A DNA stretch of 64,000 nt, from positions 61,410 to 125,409 of the forward strand of contig JAAEAF010003119.1 of assembly GCA_011037195.1 (NCBI GenBank), written 5' to 3'. The DNA is from Triatoma infestans (lineage: Eukaryota > Arthropoda > Insecta > Hemiptera > Reduviidae). Position 1 is the first letter of the stretch, and every line of letters starts with the position of its first letter. The notes beneath the pieces are model-generated. The model saw only the letters and a program-made list of their open reading frames with translations, was not told the origin of the DNA and did no database searches. Of this stretch, positions 1 to 10,650 are shown piece after piece. A program made the translations under genes and the position numbers.

Positions 1-682
1 CTTTACTTTATTCTCTGTGAATTGATTATTTTATTACTGTTTGTGAATAAACAAATATAAAAGAAAAAGAAATAGCACGATAATGTCAACTAATTCCAAT
101 AATTAATTCTAGAATCCGTTTATTAAGAAGAAATAAAATATGCAATTATAATATATTACTTTATTCCGTAACTTAACTTTCGCTTACTCCTAATAAGAGG
201 AAGTATTGTAATCGTGTCAAATTTTCTATATCGAGTTTTCACCGGAAATATCCGGCTTTGAGGTCCCGTGAGTCCAAAAAAGTGGTTTTTAGCAAATGGT
301 CTGTGCGTGTGTATGTATGTATGTATGTGAACGGCATAGCTTAAAACATACGAAAAACAATAGAAAGTTGAAACTTGATATTCCGTTTAGGTGCCACCAT
401 AGGATCTGACAGTACGTTATCTGTCAAAATTCCTCAACCGAAAGTATTACTTTACTAGTTTTTTTTTTTTTTTACTTTTTTGCAATTTTCTCAAAAATGG
501 CAACAACGATTTTCTTGAAACTTGGTATATACAAGTACATATACAAAGAGCTAAAACTTTTATTTGAAACATTTCTCCAGAAATATTCATTTAAGGGCAC
601 TTTTGATTGGAGGGTGAGGTTAGGTTTTCATCTAAAGTGCAATTTCTGTTTATTATACAATTCTGTCATCTAAATAATATTA

Positions 683-880
683 TCAGACACATTTTCCCGT
701 GGTAGCCTGCTTCATTTTGTGGTCGTCGACCGGTTTCGGGCGTTTGCCCATCTTCAGGATGCGTTTTTCAGACAGTGTGACAACACAGACTTGCCTAGAG
801 CAAAGTCTACACACTCAGAAGCAGGCTACCACGGAAAATATCTCTGATGCTTTCCAGCTCTGCGGAACCAATCACCACAA
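683..880 (-). mobile_element. Family B hammerhead retroelement, short copy B1, with 12-bp TSD
   Basis: A 198-bp element inserted in A1 and flanked by the 12-bp direct repeat taaataatatta (671-682 and 881-892). Read on the minus strand it begins TTGTGGTGATTGGTTCCGCA, carries ~30-bp complementary ends (CCGTGGTAGCCTGCTTC and its complement) and has a hammerhead ribozyme motif near its 3' end. There is no ORF. The TSD length, lack of TIR-transposon signatures and the ribozyme fit a Penelope-like terminal repeat or an animal retrozyme. That family assignment is inference. Confidence 0.7.
724..763 (-). ncRNA. Hammerhead ribozyme motif in B1
   Basis: Minus strand: stem I side CAUC, core CUGAAGA, one extra U, stem II GGGC/GCCC around a 4-nt loop, GAAA, stem III ACC/GGU without a loop, then the UC cleavage position. 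Stem I has one mismatch (GACG against CAUC). All core residues are present. The short stem III suggests action as a dimer or weak activity. Confidence 0.65.
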
Positions 881-1311
881 TAAATAATATTAATTAGAAT
901 TGAAATTTCGAGTTGGAAAAAATTGGATGACCGGAAGTGCGTTTTTACTGAAATGTATTTTTAATTTTTGATTTATTTGAAACATATCTCCTGGTGAAGT
1001 CATTAAAGTGGGCTTTTGGTGGAGGTCTGGGATTATGTTTTTCTCTTAAGTGCTATCATAATTGATTATATACATTTCTATCATCCAAACAAAAATTAAT
1101 TAGAAATAAATAGATGGCCAAAAATTCTGAGTTTCAAGAAAAATCAATAAACCGGAAGTGCGCTTTTATTGATAACTTTTTTTTTTCCCCAGTTTTCGAC
1201 GAACTCCAAGGAATTTTATCAAATTTGGTACACAAACACTAAAATTTGTCAATTACAATTTTGAAAACTGGAGTAAGAGAAAGTTGTGTGAGTCTTTCAT
1301 AGCAGATTTTT

Positions 1312-1528
1312 ATTATTATTATTTTTTTTTTTATGACGTGTCAACATCTATGGGCCCTTCCGGCTCTCCGGACAATGTACTCTCGTTACAGACAACACTG
1401 TCCATCCCCGGTCAGTAAGCTGTAGACGCTCCTAGGAAGAAAAAAACTAAGGGCAGCAAGCTGGACTCGAACCCGGGTCCTCCGCGTGGGATTCCAGTAC
1501 GCTAACCACTTAGCTATTCTCTTCCCAT
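1312..1528 (-). repeat. tRNA-derived SINE (type 1)
   Basis: On the minus strand the head reads GGGAAGAGAATAGCTAAGTG with a pol III A-box (TAGCTAAGTGGTTAGC, about 1502-1517) and a B-box (GGGTTCGAGTCC, 1463-1474). A ~130-bp body and an A-rich tail (T-run at 1315-1333 on the plus strand) follow. Copies of the same head and body occur at 25.4, 27.4, 37.8 and 38.6 kb, so this is an interspersed SINE and not a tRNA gene. Confidence 0.8.
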
Positions 1529-1969
1529 TATTAATTCTTGCTATATTATGATTATCTCCATGTAAATATTTTGAAAAATTAGTGTTTACGATAGAAAGTT
1601 AAAAGAGTGATTCAGTCTGATATAACCTGTTAGAATCGGAACACTTTTTCAACTTGAAATTAAATCTAATTTAATAAATCACGACCATTAAGAAATAGGA
1701 TTACAATGAAATGGAGTATTCCCCTTGGTATTTTACTAGGGGAGTCTTTTGTAATCCCAACTAGGGCAATATCTCAAACTGACTTTACTATTCTTTCCAT
1801 TTTTAATGGAAAAAAATGCAGACTACCTCTCTTATCGAAATATACAAGATGGTAGCAAGTTTAAATATTTATATGTTAATATTGTTTAATAATTTCTTTG
1901 TTTATTAGACAGTTTTTTAATTATTCATTTATTAATATTTATTTTCACTTTAGGAAAAATTAGTATTTA
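1529..1969. other. AT-rich spacer
   Basis: No coding potential or recognised repeat boundary seen; AT-rich DNA between the SINE and the next family A fragment. Confidence 0.5.
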
Positions 1970-2060
1970 TTAGTAAAAAGAAGTCTTATTATCGTGTCAA
2001 ATTTTCGAAATAGCGTATTCACCGGAAAACATTGGACATGTTTAGAGATCGCCTGAGTAA
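1970..2060 (+). repeat. Family A end fragment
   Basis: Diverged first ~90 bp of family A (tagtaaaaagaagtc, then atcgtgtcaaattttcg and an accggaaaac block), cut off at a run of A where copy A2 begins in the opposite orientation. Confidence 0.6.
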
Positions 2061-2071
2061 AAAAAAAAAAA

Positions 2072-2936
2072 AATCTGGTGTGAAACACTCACACACAACT
2101 TTTTCCTACACCAGTTTTCAAAATAAAATGTTCAGTAAAAGCGCACTTCCGGTTTACTAATTTTCTTTGAAACACGGTATTTCGGCCATCTATTTATTTC
2201 TAATTAATTTTGTTTGAATGGTAGAATTGTATAAAACCTAACCCCACCCTTCCCCTCAAAAGTGTCCTTAAATGAACTTTTCTAAAGAAATGTTTTAAAT
2301 AAAAGTTGTAGATCATTCTAGGTATAGTTGATATACCAAGTTTGTAGAAAATTGTCGGAGCCATTTTTTAAAAAATTGCAAGAAAGTAAAAAAAAAAAAT
2401 ACCAGAAAACTGAAAAATACATTTCAAGAAAAACGCCTTCCGTTCATCCGATTTTTTTTAAACTCCGTATTTCAACAATACATTTAGTTCTAATTAATAT
2501 TATTTAGATGATAGAATTGTTTAATAAACTGTATTAGTACTTTAGAGGAAAACCTAACCCCGCCTCACCCCCAAAAGTGTCCTTAAATGAATTTTCATGG
2601 AGAAATAGTTCAGATAAAAGTTGTAGCTTCTTGTATGTGTAGTTGATATGCCATGTTTAAAGAAAATCGTCGGAGCCATTTTTGAGAAAATCGCCAAAAA
2701 ATTAAAACAAAACATTCAAGTAAAGTGGTACTTCCGGTTGAGGAATTTTGACAGATAATGCACTGTCAGATCCCCATGGTTATACTTAAAAGGAATATCA
2801 AGTTTCAACTTTCTAGGATAAACAACTTGTTTGTTCTCAGGGGACCACAAAGTGGATATTTCCGGTGAAAACTCGATATCGAAAATTTGACACGATTACG
2901 AAATACTTCTTCTTACTAGGAATACGAGAAATTAAG
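2072..2936 (-). repeat. Family A copy A2
   Basis: Minus-oriented copy from the ATCTGGTGTGAAACACTCAC end at 2073 to the tcttactaggaatacgaga end near 2930. It is somewhat shortened internally but keeps CACTTCCGG blocks and the acacgattacgaaatacttc terminus. Confidence 0.75.
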
Positions 2937-3420
2937 AAGGTTTTTAGCGAATATTCTGTGTATGGTTTGGTTGTGTGAACAAAATATCACAAAAAAAAAG
3001 AAGAAGCAGGAATTCGCAAACAGACACGAAGATTTCGCGCATAATCCCTTAACCGGAAGTATGACTTTTTCTAAAAGTTTTTCGTGATATTATCAAAAAA
3101 CGGCTCCAATGATGATTATCTTTAAACCATGTATTTACTAATTACACATATCAATTTTATTTGAAATATTTGCCCAGGAAAAATTGTGTTTTTTGTTGGG
3201 TGGGGAGGGGGGGGTTAAGGTACAATAGTGTTTTCGTCTACAGTACGATTTCATTAAAATGTACCGTTCTATTACCTGTATTAATCTCCTGTAAAATCAG
3301 TTAACCGGAAGTCCGATTTTACCGAATAAGTTTTTTTTTTTTGGAATTTTCTCGAGAACAACTATACAGATTTCCTTTAAACTTGTAATGCTAATTACAC
3401 AGATATTATAAATGATATGT
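2937..3420 (+). repeat. Old diverged family A fragment A3
   Basis: Plus-oriented, strongly diverged copy. The tagcgaatattctgtgtatg microsatellite remnant, two ttaaccggaagt blocks (about 3049 and 3300) and the G-rich ggtggggagggg block in the expected order identify it. Confidence 0.6.
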
Positions 3421-3689
3421 CTTGTAGTGAGTGAAATGTCAAACAATATAGATAACTACCTAATTGTTATATAGATAGCCTACCACTTACCCTAAATACG
3501 TCAAGCTTGCTCACCCTATACTCAGCCAGTCTGTGAAGGAAAGTTAGTACTAAGATGACAGGGAGTGCTTGTTCACTAACTTTGCAATTAGCATCACTTT
3601 CAAAATAACTTCTTGTGTAATTGTAATTGTTGCAATTGATATTCAAACAATATCCGTAAATGGTAATGATGTTATTTATTTAGACGATC

Positions 3690-4181
3690 TTACGATCATT
3701 TAGCTCGTATTTTATCATTTCTTATCATTGATTATTTTACAGTAGCCCATGGGTGATACAGCGTTCTTTCACTTTGTTATAAATAAATAAATAAATAAAA
3801 TAGTAAGATAGTATGTGTAATTAATTATCCGAGTAAATCTCCTTCAAAAAACCTAGTTTAAGAATGTTACATCTCCACTTGTTGGATGTTTCCATTTTTA
3901 AAAGGAACAATATGCCTTTTAAAAAGCGAAAAACAACATGTGTTTACCCACCCAGGTATCAACGAACCCCCCACTTAGTCTAGTTAGGTCTTAACAGAAA
4001 CACTTTTTAAAACCAGTATATCAACTAAATTTGCTCTGTACAAGTCTATGTTACCACAGTGTTTTGACAAAAACATCTTGATGATGGACGAACGCCCGAA
4101 ACCGGTCTATGACCACAAAAAAATGCAGGCTATCACGGAAAATATCTCCGAGGCTTTCTAGCTCTGCGGAACCAACCACAA
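3690..4181 (-). mobile_element. Family B copy B2 (diverged)
   Basis: Its right end is the family B 5' extension on the minus strand (TTGTGGTTGGTTCCGCAGAG). The sequence then runs leftward through CCGTGATAGCCTGC and an antisense hammerhead motif into ~350 bp that also occurs at 33.7-34.1 kb. No TSD was found, and the left limit is set by similarity to that other copy. Confidence 0.55.
4074..4113 (+). ncRNA. Decayed hammerhead ribozyme motif in B2
   Basis: Plus strand: the expected CUGAUGA core reads UUGAUGA (first C lost), followed by GGACGAACGCCC, GAAA, CCGG and UC. Loss of the invariant core C predicts an inactive ribozyme. Confidence 0.5.
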
Positions 4182-5892
4182 TAACACATCAGCTGAAACG
4201 ATGGCTGTGGTGCTATATTTTTAAATGCCAAATTATTACATTGTTTTATTAATAAAAGTTATTTTGCTTTTTGTATTTTCTTGTTTATTAAAACTGTCAA
4301 TATAAACAAAAATTATATTAAAATCCTCATCAAAAGTTTTAATGTAAGATTATTGTTACAAAACTTTTTGTGCATGAAAACAAAAGAGTTAAGATAAGAA
4401 ATTTCTTATTTGTTGGTTTTATTTATATAATTTATATCAATGTTTATATGATAATCATTTAATTCAATCAATTATTCAAATGTATGTTGCTTTCTCTTCG
4501 TGGTTCAAATCCTCCCCTCTGAGAGGGGGCAAAAGACAAAGGTGACTATGTTCTATGATCTCTTCTGTAACGGTGGTCTTCTACCTGGGTGTACCCTTTT
4601 TGCCAGTGAATGTTAGAATATTCTTCAAATAATGATATATTTCAAATAAAATATATTTATAGATATAATTTCTGGCATCCATCACAGTATCTTGAAGTGA
4701 ATTTCCTCATCCACCTCCATTCATGTAGCTCAGTATTTTAGAGACATCATTTGGAATGCTTCCTTTATATTCTTGAAAATTCTTTCAATTATTCGTTACA
4801 GGTATTGAATGCCGTTCGTAGAGAGATTCCAATTTTACTTTTACAGTTTTCGTTATTTCTCCTCTGTGAGGAAGAATTTCATGATCATTCCCTGATATAA
4901 GTGAATATGGAGATAACAACAGCCTGCAATTTGTGGTTTCAACAAACTTAACAACTCTGAAGTGGAGATGTCAGTGTATGTGAAAAGATACAATGAAAAT
5001 ACTACAATAAAGAGAAGAGACTCTTACTTGTTTAGATAGTGACTGTTCAGCTACAAAAAAGAGCCATTAAAATGTTTCTTTATTTTTTTCCCTTTCCCCA
5101 CTTCCTCCTCTTCTTATAACAATCCCTTAGATAAAATGATCCATTGCAAAAGAAAAATGAAACATCTCAAAACAGAATTTCCGATAAAAATTTTCTACTC
5201 TTAGCTTGTCTACACCCTAGATTGTCTTCGTATATAGACATTATTTTCTATAGTATCTCATTTGCTATCTTCGTAATTGCACGTGTTGTTTCATCACATT
5301 CGGCAACTTAAAATAAATTGCAACATCCTACTAGTAACAAGCGTTATCTTCTAGTCTATAACTGACACTGCCTTTTTATCTGTCTAAAATCTATTTTATT
5401 TTCCAATAAATCATTTATTTTCTAGATCTATCATTTGTAATGTGTACATCTTTGGGGGAATTAATAAATGTAAATTGTATCGAAATATATTCTTGTTATA
5501 TATTTTATGATTGTAAAGTAAGGAATTTTTTTGATGTATATATTTATAAATTTGAGTTTTTTGAAGATTGGAAGGCACAAAAGAAACAGTTAGTTGAGTC
5601 AGAGATACCTGGCCTACCCCTATTATTTAGGACAAAGGGAATTTCCCTCTTCTCACTTTCTCCGGGCTAGAGGTAGAATATATAAGGTGGACCCTTTTAG
5701 GGAAGGGAGGTCAGTTCAAAATTTGAACTATAAAAAGAGTGAAGTCTGTCATGAAAAAAAGCCAAGTTACAATAGTGAGTGGTGGAAGTGCCCCAAGAAA
5801 CCCAAAATTCTTCAAGTCAGAAAAGATGTAAAATATGTAAATTTTTATAAAAAGCAGTTTCTCCTAAATGACAAGACACTTAAGTTTTTTTA
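4182..5892. other. AT-rich spacer without recognised genes
   Basis: Several short open frames (for example near 5440-5960) lack homology, good start context or codon structure. A tacctgggtgtaccctttttgc motif near 4590 partly resembles sequence at 46030. Nothing else is supportable. Confidence 0.45.
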
Positions 5893-5974
5893 TCTCTATA
5901 TTTGTTGTGGTGGTTGGTTCCGCAGAGCTGGAAAGCATCAGAGACATTTTCCGTGGTAGCCTGCTTCATTTTGT

Positions 5975-6017
5975 GGTCATCGACCGGTTTCGGGCGTTCG
6001 CCTATCTTCAGGGTGCG
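5975..6017 (-). ncRNA. Hammerhead ribozyme motif, left arm of B3
   Basis: Minus strand CUGAAGA, AGGCGAACGCCC, GAAA, ACCGGU, C, GAUG. The core is intact, but stem II and stem I each have one mismatch against the best copies. Confidence 0.55.
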
Positions 6018-6758
6018 TTTTTTAAACAGTGTGACAACACAGACTCGCACAGAGCAAACTTAGTTTCACACTAACTGAGACGTATTTTAAAAAAAACTAA
6101 ACTCTTAAACTAGGTCAAGGGATGTGGTCAGATGGGTGGGAAAACACGTGTTTGGGTTGTTAAACTTCCCACAATAGCAACAGAAACACAATTACCAGTG
6201 CAAACATTACACACGCAACAAATAGTTAGTTTTTAGGTTTAGTTTTAAATCTACTAGGTATATGTAAATTTACTAGTTTATAAGTTACTAGTTTATTTAA
6301 ATTTACTAGTTTTATACATATATATAGAAAAAAAAAAAAAAAACATATTTCGGTATACATGCTTGCGAGGATGTGAATGTTGTGTGAAAAAGTGAAATAA
6401 TGACTGGAATGCATAGTTATAAAAAACTTAATTATAACAATCGTTTAATTTTAAATGAATGAATGAATTTTAAATATTAGTTGAAATCGTTATTTAAATT
6501 TATTTTGTGTATTTTATATTCTATTTTGGTTAGTAAATCTCCCTTCAACAACAGAGTTTTTTAAAAATTTGACCCCCACGTGTTGTGTCCATTGTAAGGA
6601 AAATTTGCCCTTTAACAACCCAAACACGTGTTTTCCCACCCAGCTGGCCATACCCCTTGGCCTAGTTTAAGAGTTTAGTTTTAAATACAGTTAAACCAGT
6701 CAGTGTGAAAACTAAGTTTGCTCTGTGCAAGTCTGTGTTGTCACACTGTCTGAAAAAC

Positions 6759-6797
6759 GCATCCTGAAGATGGGCGAACGCCCGAAACCGGTCGATG
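6759..6797 (+). ncRNA. Hammerhead ribozyme motif, right arm of B3 (best copy)
   Basis: Core CUGAAGA at 6764-6770. Stem II GGGC(G)/(C)GCCC lies at 6772-6783, GAAA at 6784-6787, stem III ACC/GGU at 6787-6792, and the cleavage C at 6793. Stem I pairs CAUC (6760-6763) with GAUG (6794-6797). One unpaired U (6771) sits between core and stem II. This is the most complete hammerhead of family B in the window. Stem III has no loop, as in minimal type I hammerheads of Penelope-like elements and retrozymes. Confidence 0.75.
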
Positions 6798-6849
6798 ACC
6801 ACAAAATGAAGCAGGCTACCACGGAAAATGTCTCTGATCTCAATATTGT

Positions 6850-8213
6850 ATTTATTAATTTTTGACATATACTGTTTATTTTAATTATATATTTAATTGT
6901 TTTTTTCATCCTCTCCAATTTCTGGATAAACACAGACCTCACGAGATCCCTTTAGAGAAGATTTCAAATATAAATTAAACAATTAATTATTAATTAACAT
7001 ATTTAATTTACCCCCCCCCCCCAATACAAATCATTATTACACTGTACCACTCATTTGTTATTATAATCTACAAGGGCGGGAAGACTGCCTGTCCAAAAGT
7101 TGAAGCTCATTCGCGAATACATTGCAGGATACGTAGCAGAGAAAAGTAAAGTGGTGGCACTTGGTATGGCTGATAATAGAACTATTAAGTCCAAGGCTTG
7201 CTTGTAAATTTTCTTCTCAATATGGAGCTGGCTTGATTATTACGTAACAATTCCAAGCAAGGTAGTTTTTTTTTTTCTTTGAATTCCTTATTTGAAACAG
7301 GCTGGTTTTTTAAAACCCCTATACCTCAAACAGTTTAAATTTCAATAGTTTACTTATTTTCATTAAAAAACTTTTAACTAACAGCTTCGATTCTATCATT
7401 TTCATTGTAGGGCAAGGAAATGGAAAAGAAGTTGCTAGCAAAGAAGACAAAATTGTTTAAAATATTATTGCGTTCAGACTTTCTAAAAACTGTTTCAACT
7501 TAGCTTAAACACAGATCTGCTCCAATCTAACAGTTTTTGTTTAGTACAACTGATACCAAACTTTTGTTTAACTAAACTTTTAATACTTTTACATTTTAGA
7601 CAAAGAATGTAGGTGTCTTACTACTGTAAGATATTATGTGATTGACTTTAAAAGTCTGCTTGTTACTATAGATAATAATAAAAGATAAATTCTTTTTGTG
7701 AACGGTAATTATTATTGTTGTGCTTTAATATTTTTTATTTCAACGTTTATTAATAATAATTTCTTCCTCACAAAAAAAAATCACATAATCACAATCATAT
7801 AAAAAATTACAAAAGATTATATTTCTTTAACTTCTTAGCTAGGCTATATAATTTAAACTTGGCCCTGTTGTGCCTACTAATTCCCTTAATAACGGTTGGT
7901 ATAACTGAACTGTTTTATTTACCAAGTTATTATTCTGACTTATCACATACTTGTAAACTTTTAAATTCTTAATTCTAATTTTCTAATTTTGTATGTACCG
8001 CTTTTTACGTCTACTTGTAAATTTCATTATTAATTTACTTTTTGTTACAACTCCAAACAAAACTGGTCTTCATTATTTTTGGATTTGGTTTTCAAAATTC
8101 ATTCATGACCGCAATAATTTGTGGGAAATGTTTATGTAACAAATTTTCTTAACAAAAAACTTTGTATTGTTATTTATTCTAACTTTATTTATTTATTTTA
8201 AGAAATTATATAA
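6850..8213. other. AT-rich spacer with one possible transposase fragment
   Basis: A C-run lies at 7012-7022. Apart from the short frame at 7073-7207 I see no genes; the sequence between there and the mariner is AT-rich and featureless. Confidence 0.4.
7073..7207 (+). pseudogene. Possible P/THAP-type transposase fragment
   Basis: A 44-codon open stretch ending at a TAA at 7205. It contains LKLIREYIAGYVAEKSKVVA. A YIAGYVA-K motif of this kind occurs in the C-terminal part of P-element/THAP9-like transposases. There is no start codon and no further domain, and the fragment is too short to be sure. Confidence 0.25.
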
Positions 8214-8215
8214 TA

Positions 8216-9489
8216 CGAGGGCTGCTATTTATATTTCTGGCCTTGGTAACACTGATTGTTGCTAGGCACCAGCTGATGTTTCCAGTGCAACCTTCACATT
8301 GTTAAACATAACCTCAACCAAAACATTTTGTCGTTAGTGTTAGTGATAGCAGGTTGAAAAAGTGATCTTAGGAGAAAATGGAATTAACTCGTGAACATTT
8401 TCGTGCAATAATTTTTCATAACTTTCGACATGGCCTGACACGACAACAGTGCACAGATGAACTTAATTCCTTATATGGTAATGAAGCACCTTCTTACAGC
8501 ACCATTAAAAACTGGTATAACGAATTCAATCGTGGCCGACGATCACTCCAGGACGAATCCCGTGAAGGTCGTCCAACAACGGTTGTTGTGCCAGAAAACG
8601 TCGATGCTGTGCATGAGCTAATAAAGCATGATCGTCATAACATATCGCGAGATTGAAGCATCTTTAGGCATTAGTATGACAAGCATCAATAAGATTTTGC
8701 ATGAACATTTGCATGTGAAAAAGGTTTGTTCGCGTTGGATACCGCATAACCTGACAAACGCAAAAAGGATGCTCGTGTTGATTGGTGCAAGAAAATGTTG
8801 AAGAAATTCGCTCAAGGTGCATCAAAAGCAGTTTATAATATCTGCACAGGTGACGAATCATGGATATACTCATATGATCCTGAAACAAAACAGCAATCCA
8901 CCGTATGGGTCTTTCAAGACGAGCCCAACCCAACCAAAGTTGTTCGTGGAAGAAGCACATCAAAGCAAATGGTTGCCTGTTTCTTCGGCATTACCGGTCA
9001 TGTGGCGACTGTGCCATTAGAGGAACGTAAGACGGTCAATTCGGAATGGTACACCACTATTTGTTTGCCAGAAGTCTTTGAGAAACTTCGGGAAAAGTCA
9101 AAGAAAAGACGCATCATTCTGCATCACGACAATGCGAGCTGCCACCGATCGGCTGAAACAATGGAGTTTTTGACAGGGCAAAACATTGAATTGATGGGTC
9201 ATCCACCCCGCCCTGATTTGGCACCTAATGATTTCTTTTTGTTCCCGAACATCAAGAAAAAACTAGTGGACAACGGTTTCCTACTCCTGAAGAAGCAGTT
9301 GCTGCATTCAAAACCCATGTTTTAGAAGTACCTAAATCGGAGTGGAAAAAGTGCTTTGAAAATTGGTTCCAACGCATGCAAAAGTGTATTCATCTTCATG
9401 GGGAATATTTTGAAAAACAATAAAATCGATTTTGTCTTTAAATGCTTGTGTTTTCATCCTTAGGCCACAAATATAAAGAGCAGCCCTCG
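8216..9489 (+). mobile_element. Complete mariner element with TA target duplication
   Basis: A 1274-bp element bounded by ~28-bp TIRs (5' CGAGGGCTGCTATTTATAT; the 3' complement matches with a few substitutions) and by TA at 8214-8215 and 9490-9491. Size, TIR length and TA target are those of Tc1/mariner. It contains a single transposase gene, broken by frameshifts. Confidence 0.93.
8378..9423 (+). pseudogene. Mariner transposase pseudogene (DD34D)
   Basis: Encodes a cut-and-paste transposase acting on the element's TIRs. The ATG at 8378 opens an N-terminal HTH paired-like region (MELTREHFRAIIFHNFRHGL). The catalytic core shows TGDESWIY (first Asp), ILHHDNASCH (second Asp) and PDLAPNDFFLFP (third Asp, mariner DD34D spacing). 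The C-terminus matches the family up to the TAA at 9421. Three small indels break it: ~2 nt lost near 8639, one base lost near 8763, and one more near 9275. The original is about 345-350 residues, and all three Asp codons survive. It is probably inactive as it stands, but only lightly decayed. Confidence 0.9.
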
Positions 9490-9491
9490 TA

Positions 9492-9932
9492 CTAGAATAA
9501 AATTTACTTTTAAAGAATTTACTAAAGGAATGAAAAAAGTATTTTTTTTTTTTTTTTAAAGTAATCTTGGGAATAACAAAATTTCTTTTGTTTTCAACAA
9601 AAATATATGATTTTTTTTTGAGAAACAGCAGGATTTAGAAAATGGTCTGGATGTAGGTATGTGCGTGTATTTTTTTTTTCTTGGCGATAATAAAGTACCC
9701 CCAAACACTTGCGAGTTTATTTCTTATACGCTCCATACAACTGTATTATGTTGCTTGTATTTTAAAAACATTCTTCACATATTTTAACAAAATATTTGAA
9801 ATATTTTACATATTACATCTAAACAAGATATTAATTATGACTCATTAATGTATAAAAGAAAATCAATACCCAATATTAATGATTTAAATAAAAGTAACTA
9901 CAAAAATATGTAGACTAGGTCAAGTGTATATA

Positions 9933-9964
<32 letters not shown>
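9492..9964. other. AT-rich spacer with (AT)n at 9938-9963
   Basis: Poly-T and T-rich stretches, no coding potential. The dinucleotide (AT)n run abuts the start of the next family A copy. Confidence 0.5.
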
Positions 9965-9966
<2 letters not shown>

Positions 9967-10646
9967 CTGGTGTGAAACACTCACACAACTTTCTCTTACT
10001 CCATTTATCAAAATTATAATTGACAAAATTTTATAGTTTGTGTACCAAATTAATTCAAATACGACGAAAACTGAAAAAAAAAACCGTTCAGTAAAAGCCC
10101 ACTTCCGGTTAACTAATTTTCTTGAAACTCGGAATTTTGGCCATCCATTTATTTCTAATTAATTTTGTTTGGATGATAGAATTGTATAATCAACAATGAT
10201 CGCACTTAAGAGAATAACATAACCCCGCCCCTCCCCTAAAAGTGCCATTAAATGAATTTTCCTAGAGAAATGTTGTAAATAAAAAATTGGCGTAGATGTT
10301 TCAAATTTGTATGTGTGATTGATGTTTGTAGTTTGAAGAAAATCGTTGGAGCCATTTTTGAGAAAATCGCAAAAACGTAAAAAAAAAAACAGTAAGTAAA
10401 GTGGTACTTCCGGTTGAGGAATTTTGACAGGTGACCCACTGTCAGATGCCATGGTGATACCTAGACGGAATATCAAGTTTCAACTTTCTACGGTTTTTCG
10501 TTTTTGAGCTATGCTGTTCACAGACATACACAGACACACGGACACACACAGACCATTTGCTAAAAACCACTTTTTTTGGACTCAGGGGACCTCATTTTTG
10601 TACTCATGGGGCCCTCAAAACGGATATTTCCGGTGAAAACCCAATA
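9965..10646 (-). repeat. Family A copy A4
   Basis: Starts at ATCTGGTGTGAAACACTCAC and runs through CACTTCCGGTT, the CCCGCCCCTCCCC block, the GGTACTTCCGGTTGAGG block and the ACACGGACACACACA microsatellite to ccggtgaaaacccaatatcg. It lacks one internal unit and the terminal hairpin end. Confidence 0.75.
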
Positions 10647-10650
10647 TCGA

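Larger units (their letters stand above)
176..1307 (+). repeat. Family A interspersed repeat, copy A1 (HINE-like)
   Basis: Nearly full-length copy of the window's commonest repeat. In this orientation it starts with a degenerate ACTTTCTCTTACTCC, then the AAGAGGAAGTATTGTAATCG block, a CCGGAAATATCC block, a TG/TATG microsatellite and two diverged internal units, and ends in GGAGTAAGAGAAAGT plus a CACACCAGA-like tail. It has no coding capacity. The ACTTTCTCTTACTCC/GGAGTAAGAGAAAGT pair is an inverted repeat at unequal distances from the two ends, with a small hairpin next to one end, which is the architecture of Helentron-associated elements. It is split by a family B insertion at 683-880. The HINE assignment is inferred from structure only. 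Confidence 0.75.
5906..6837 (+). mobile_element. Family B hammerhead retroelement, complete copy B3, inverted arms
   Basis: A 932-bp element flanked by an imperfect 12-13 bp duplication (tctctatatttgt at 5893-5905, tctcaatattgt at 6838-6849). The 5' end is TGTGGTGGTTGGTTCCGCAG and the 3' end is GGAAAATGTCTCTGA. Arms of ~270 bp at each end are inverted copies, including ACCCAAACACGTGTTTTCCC-like sequence, and surround ~350 bp of AT-rich DNA with no ORF. Each arm has a hammerhead motif, antisense on the left and sense on the right. A head-to-head terminal repeat pair is a known arrangement of Penelope-like elements, but no RT/GIY-YIG frame is present. Confidence 0.7.
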
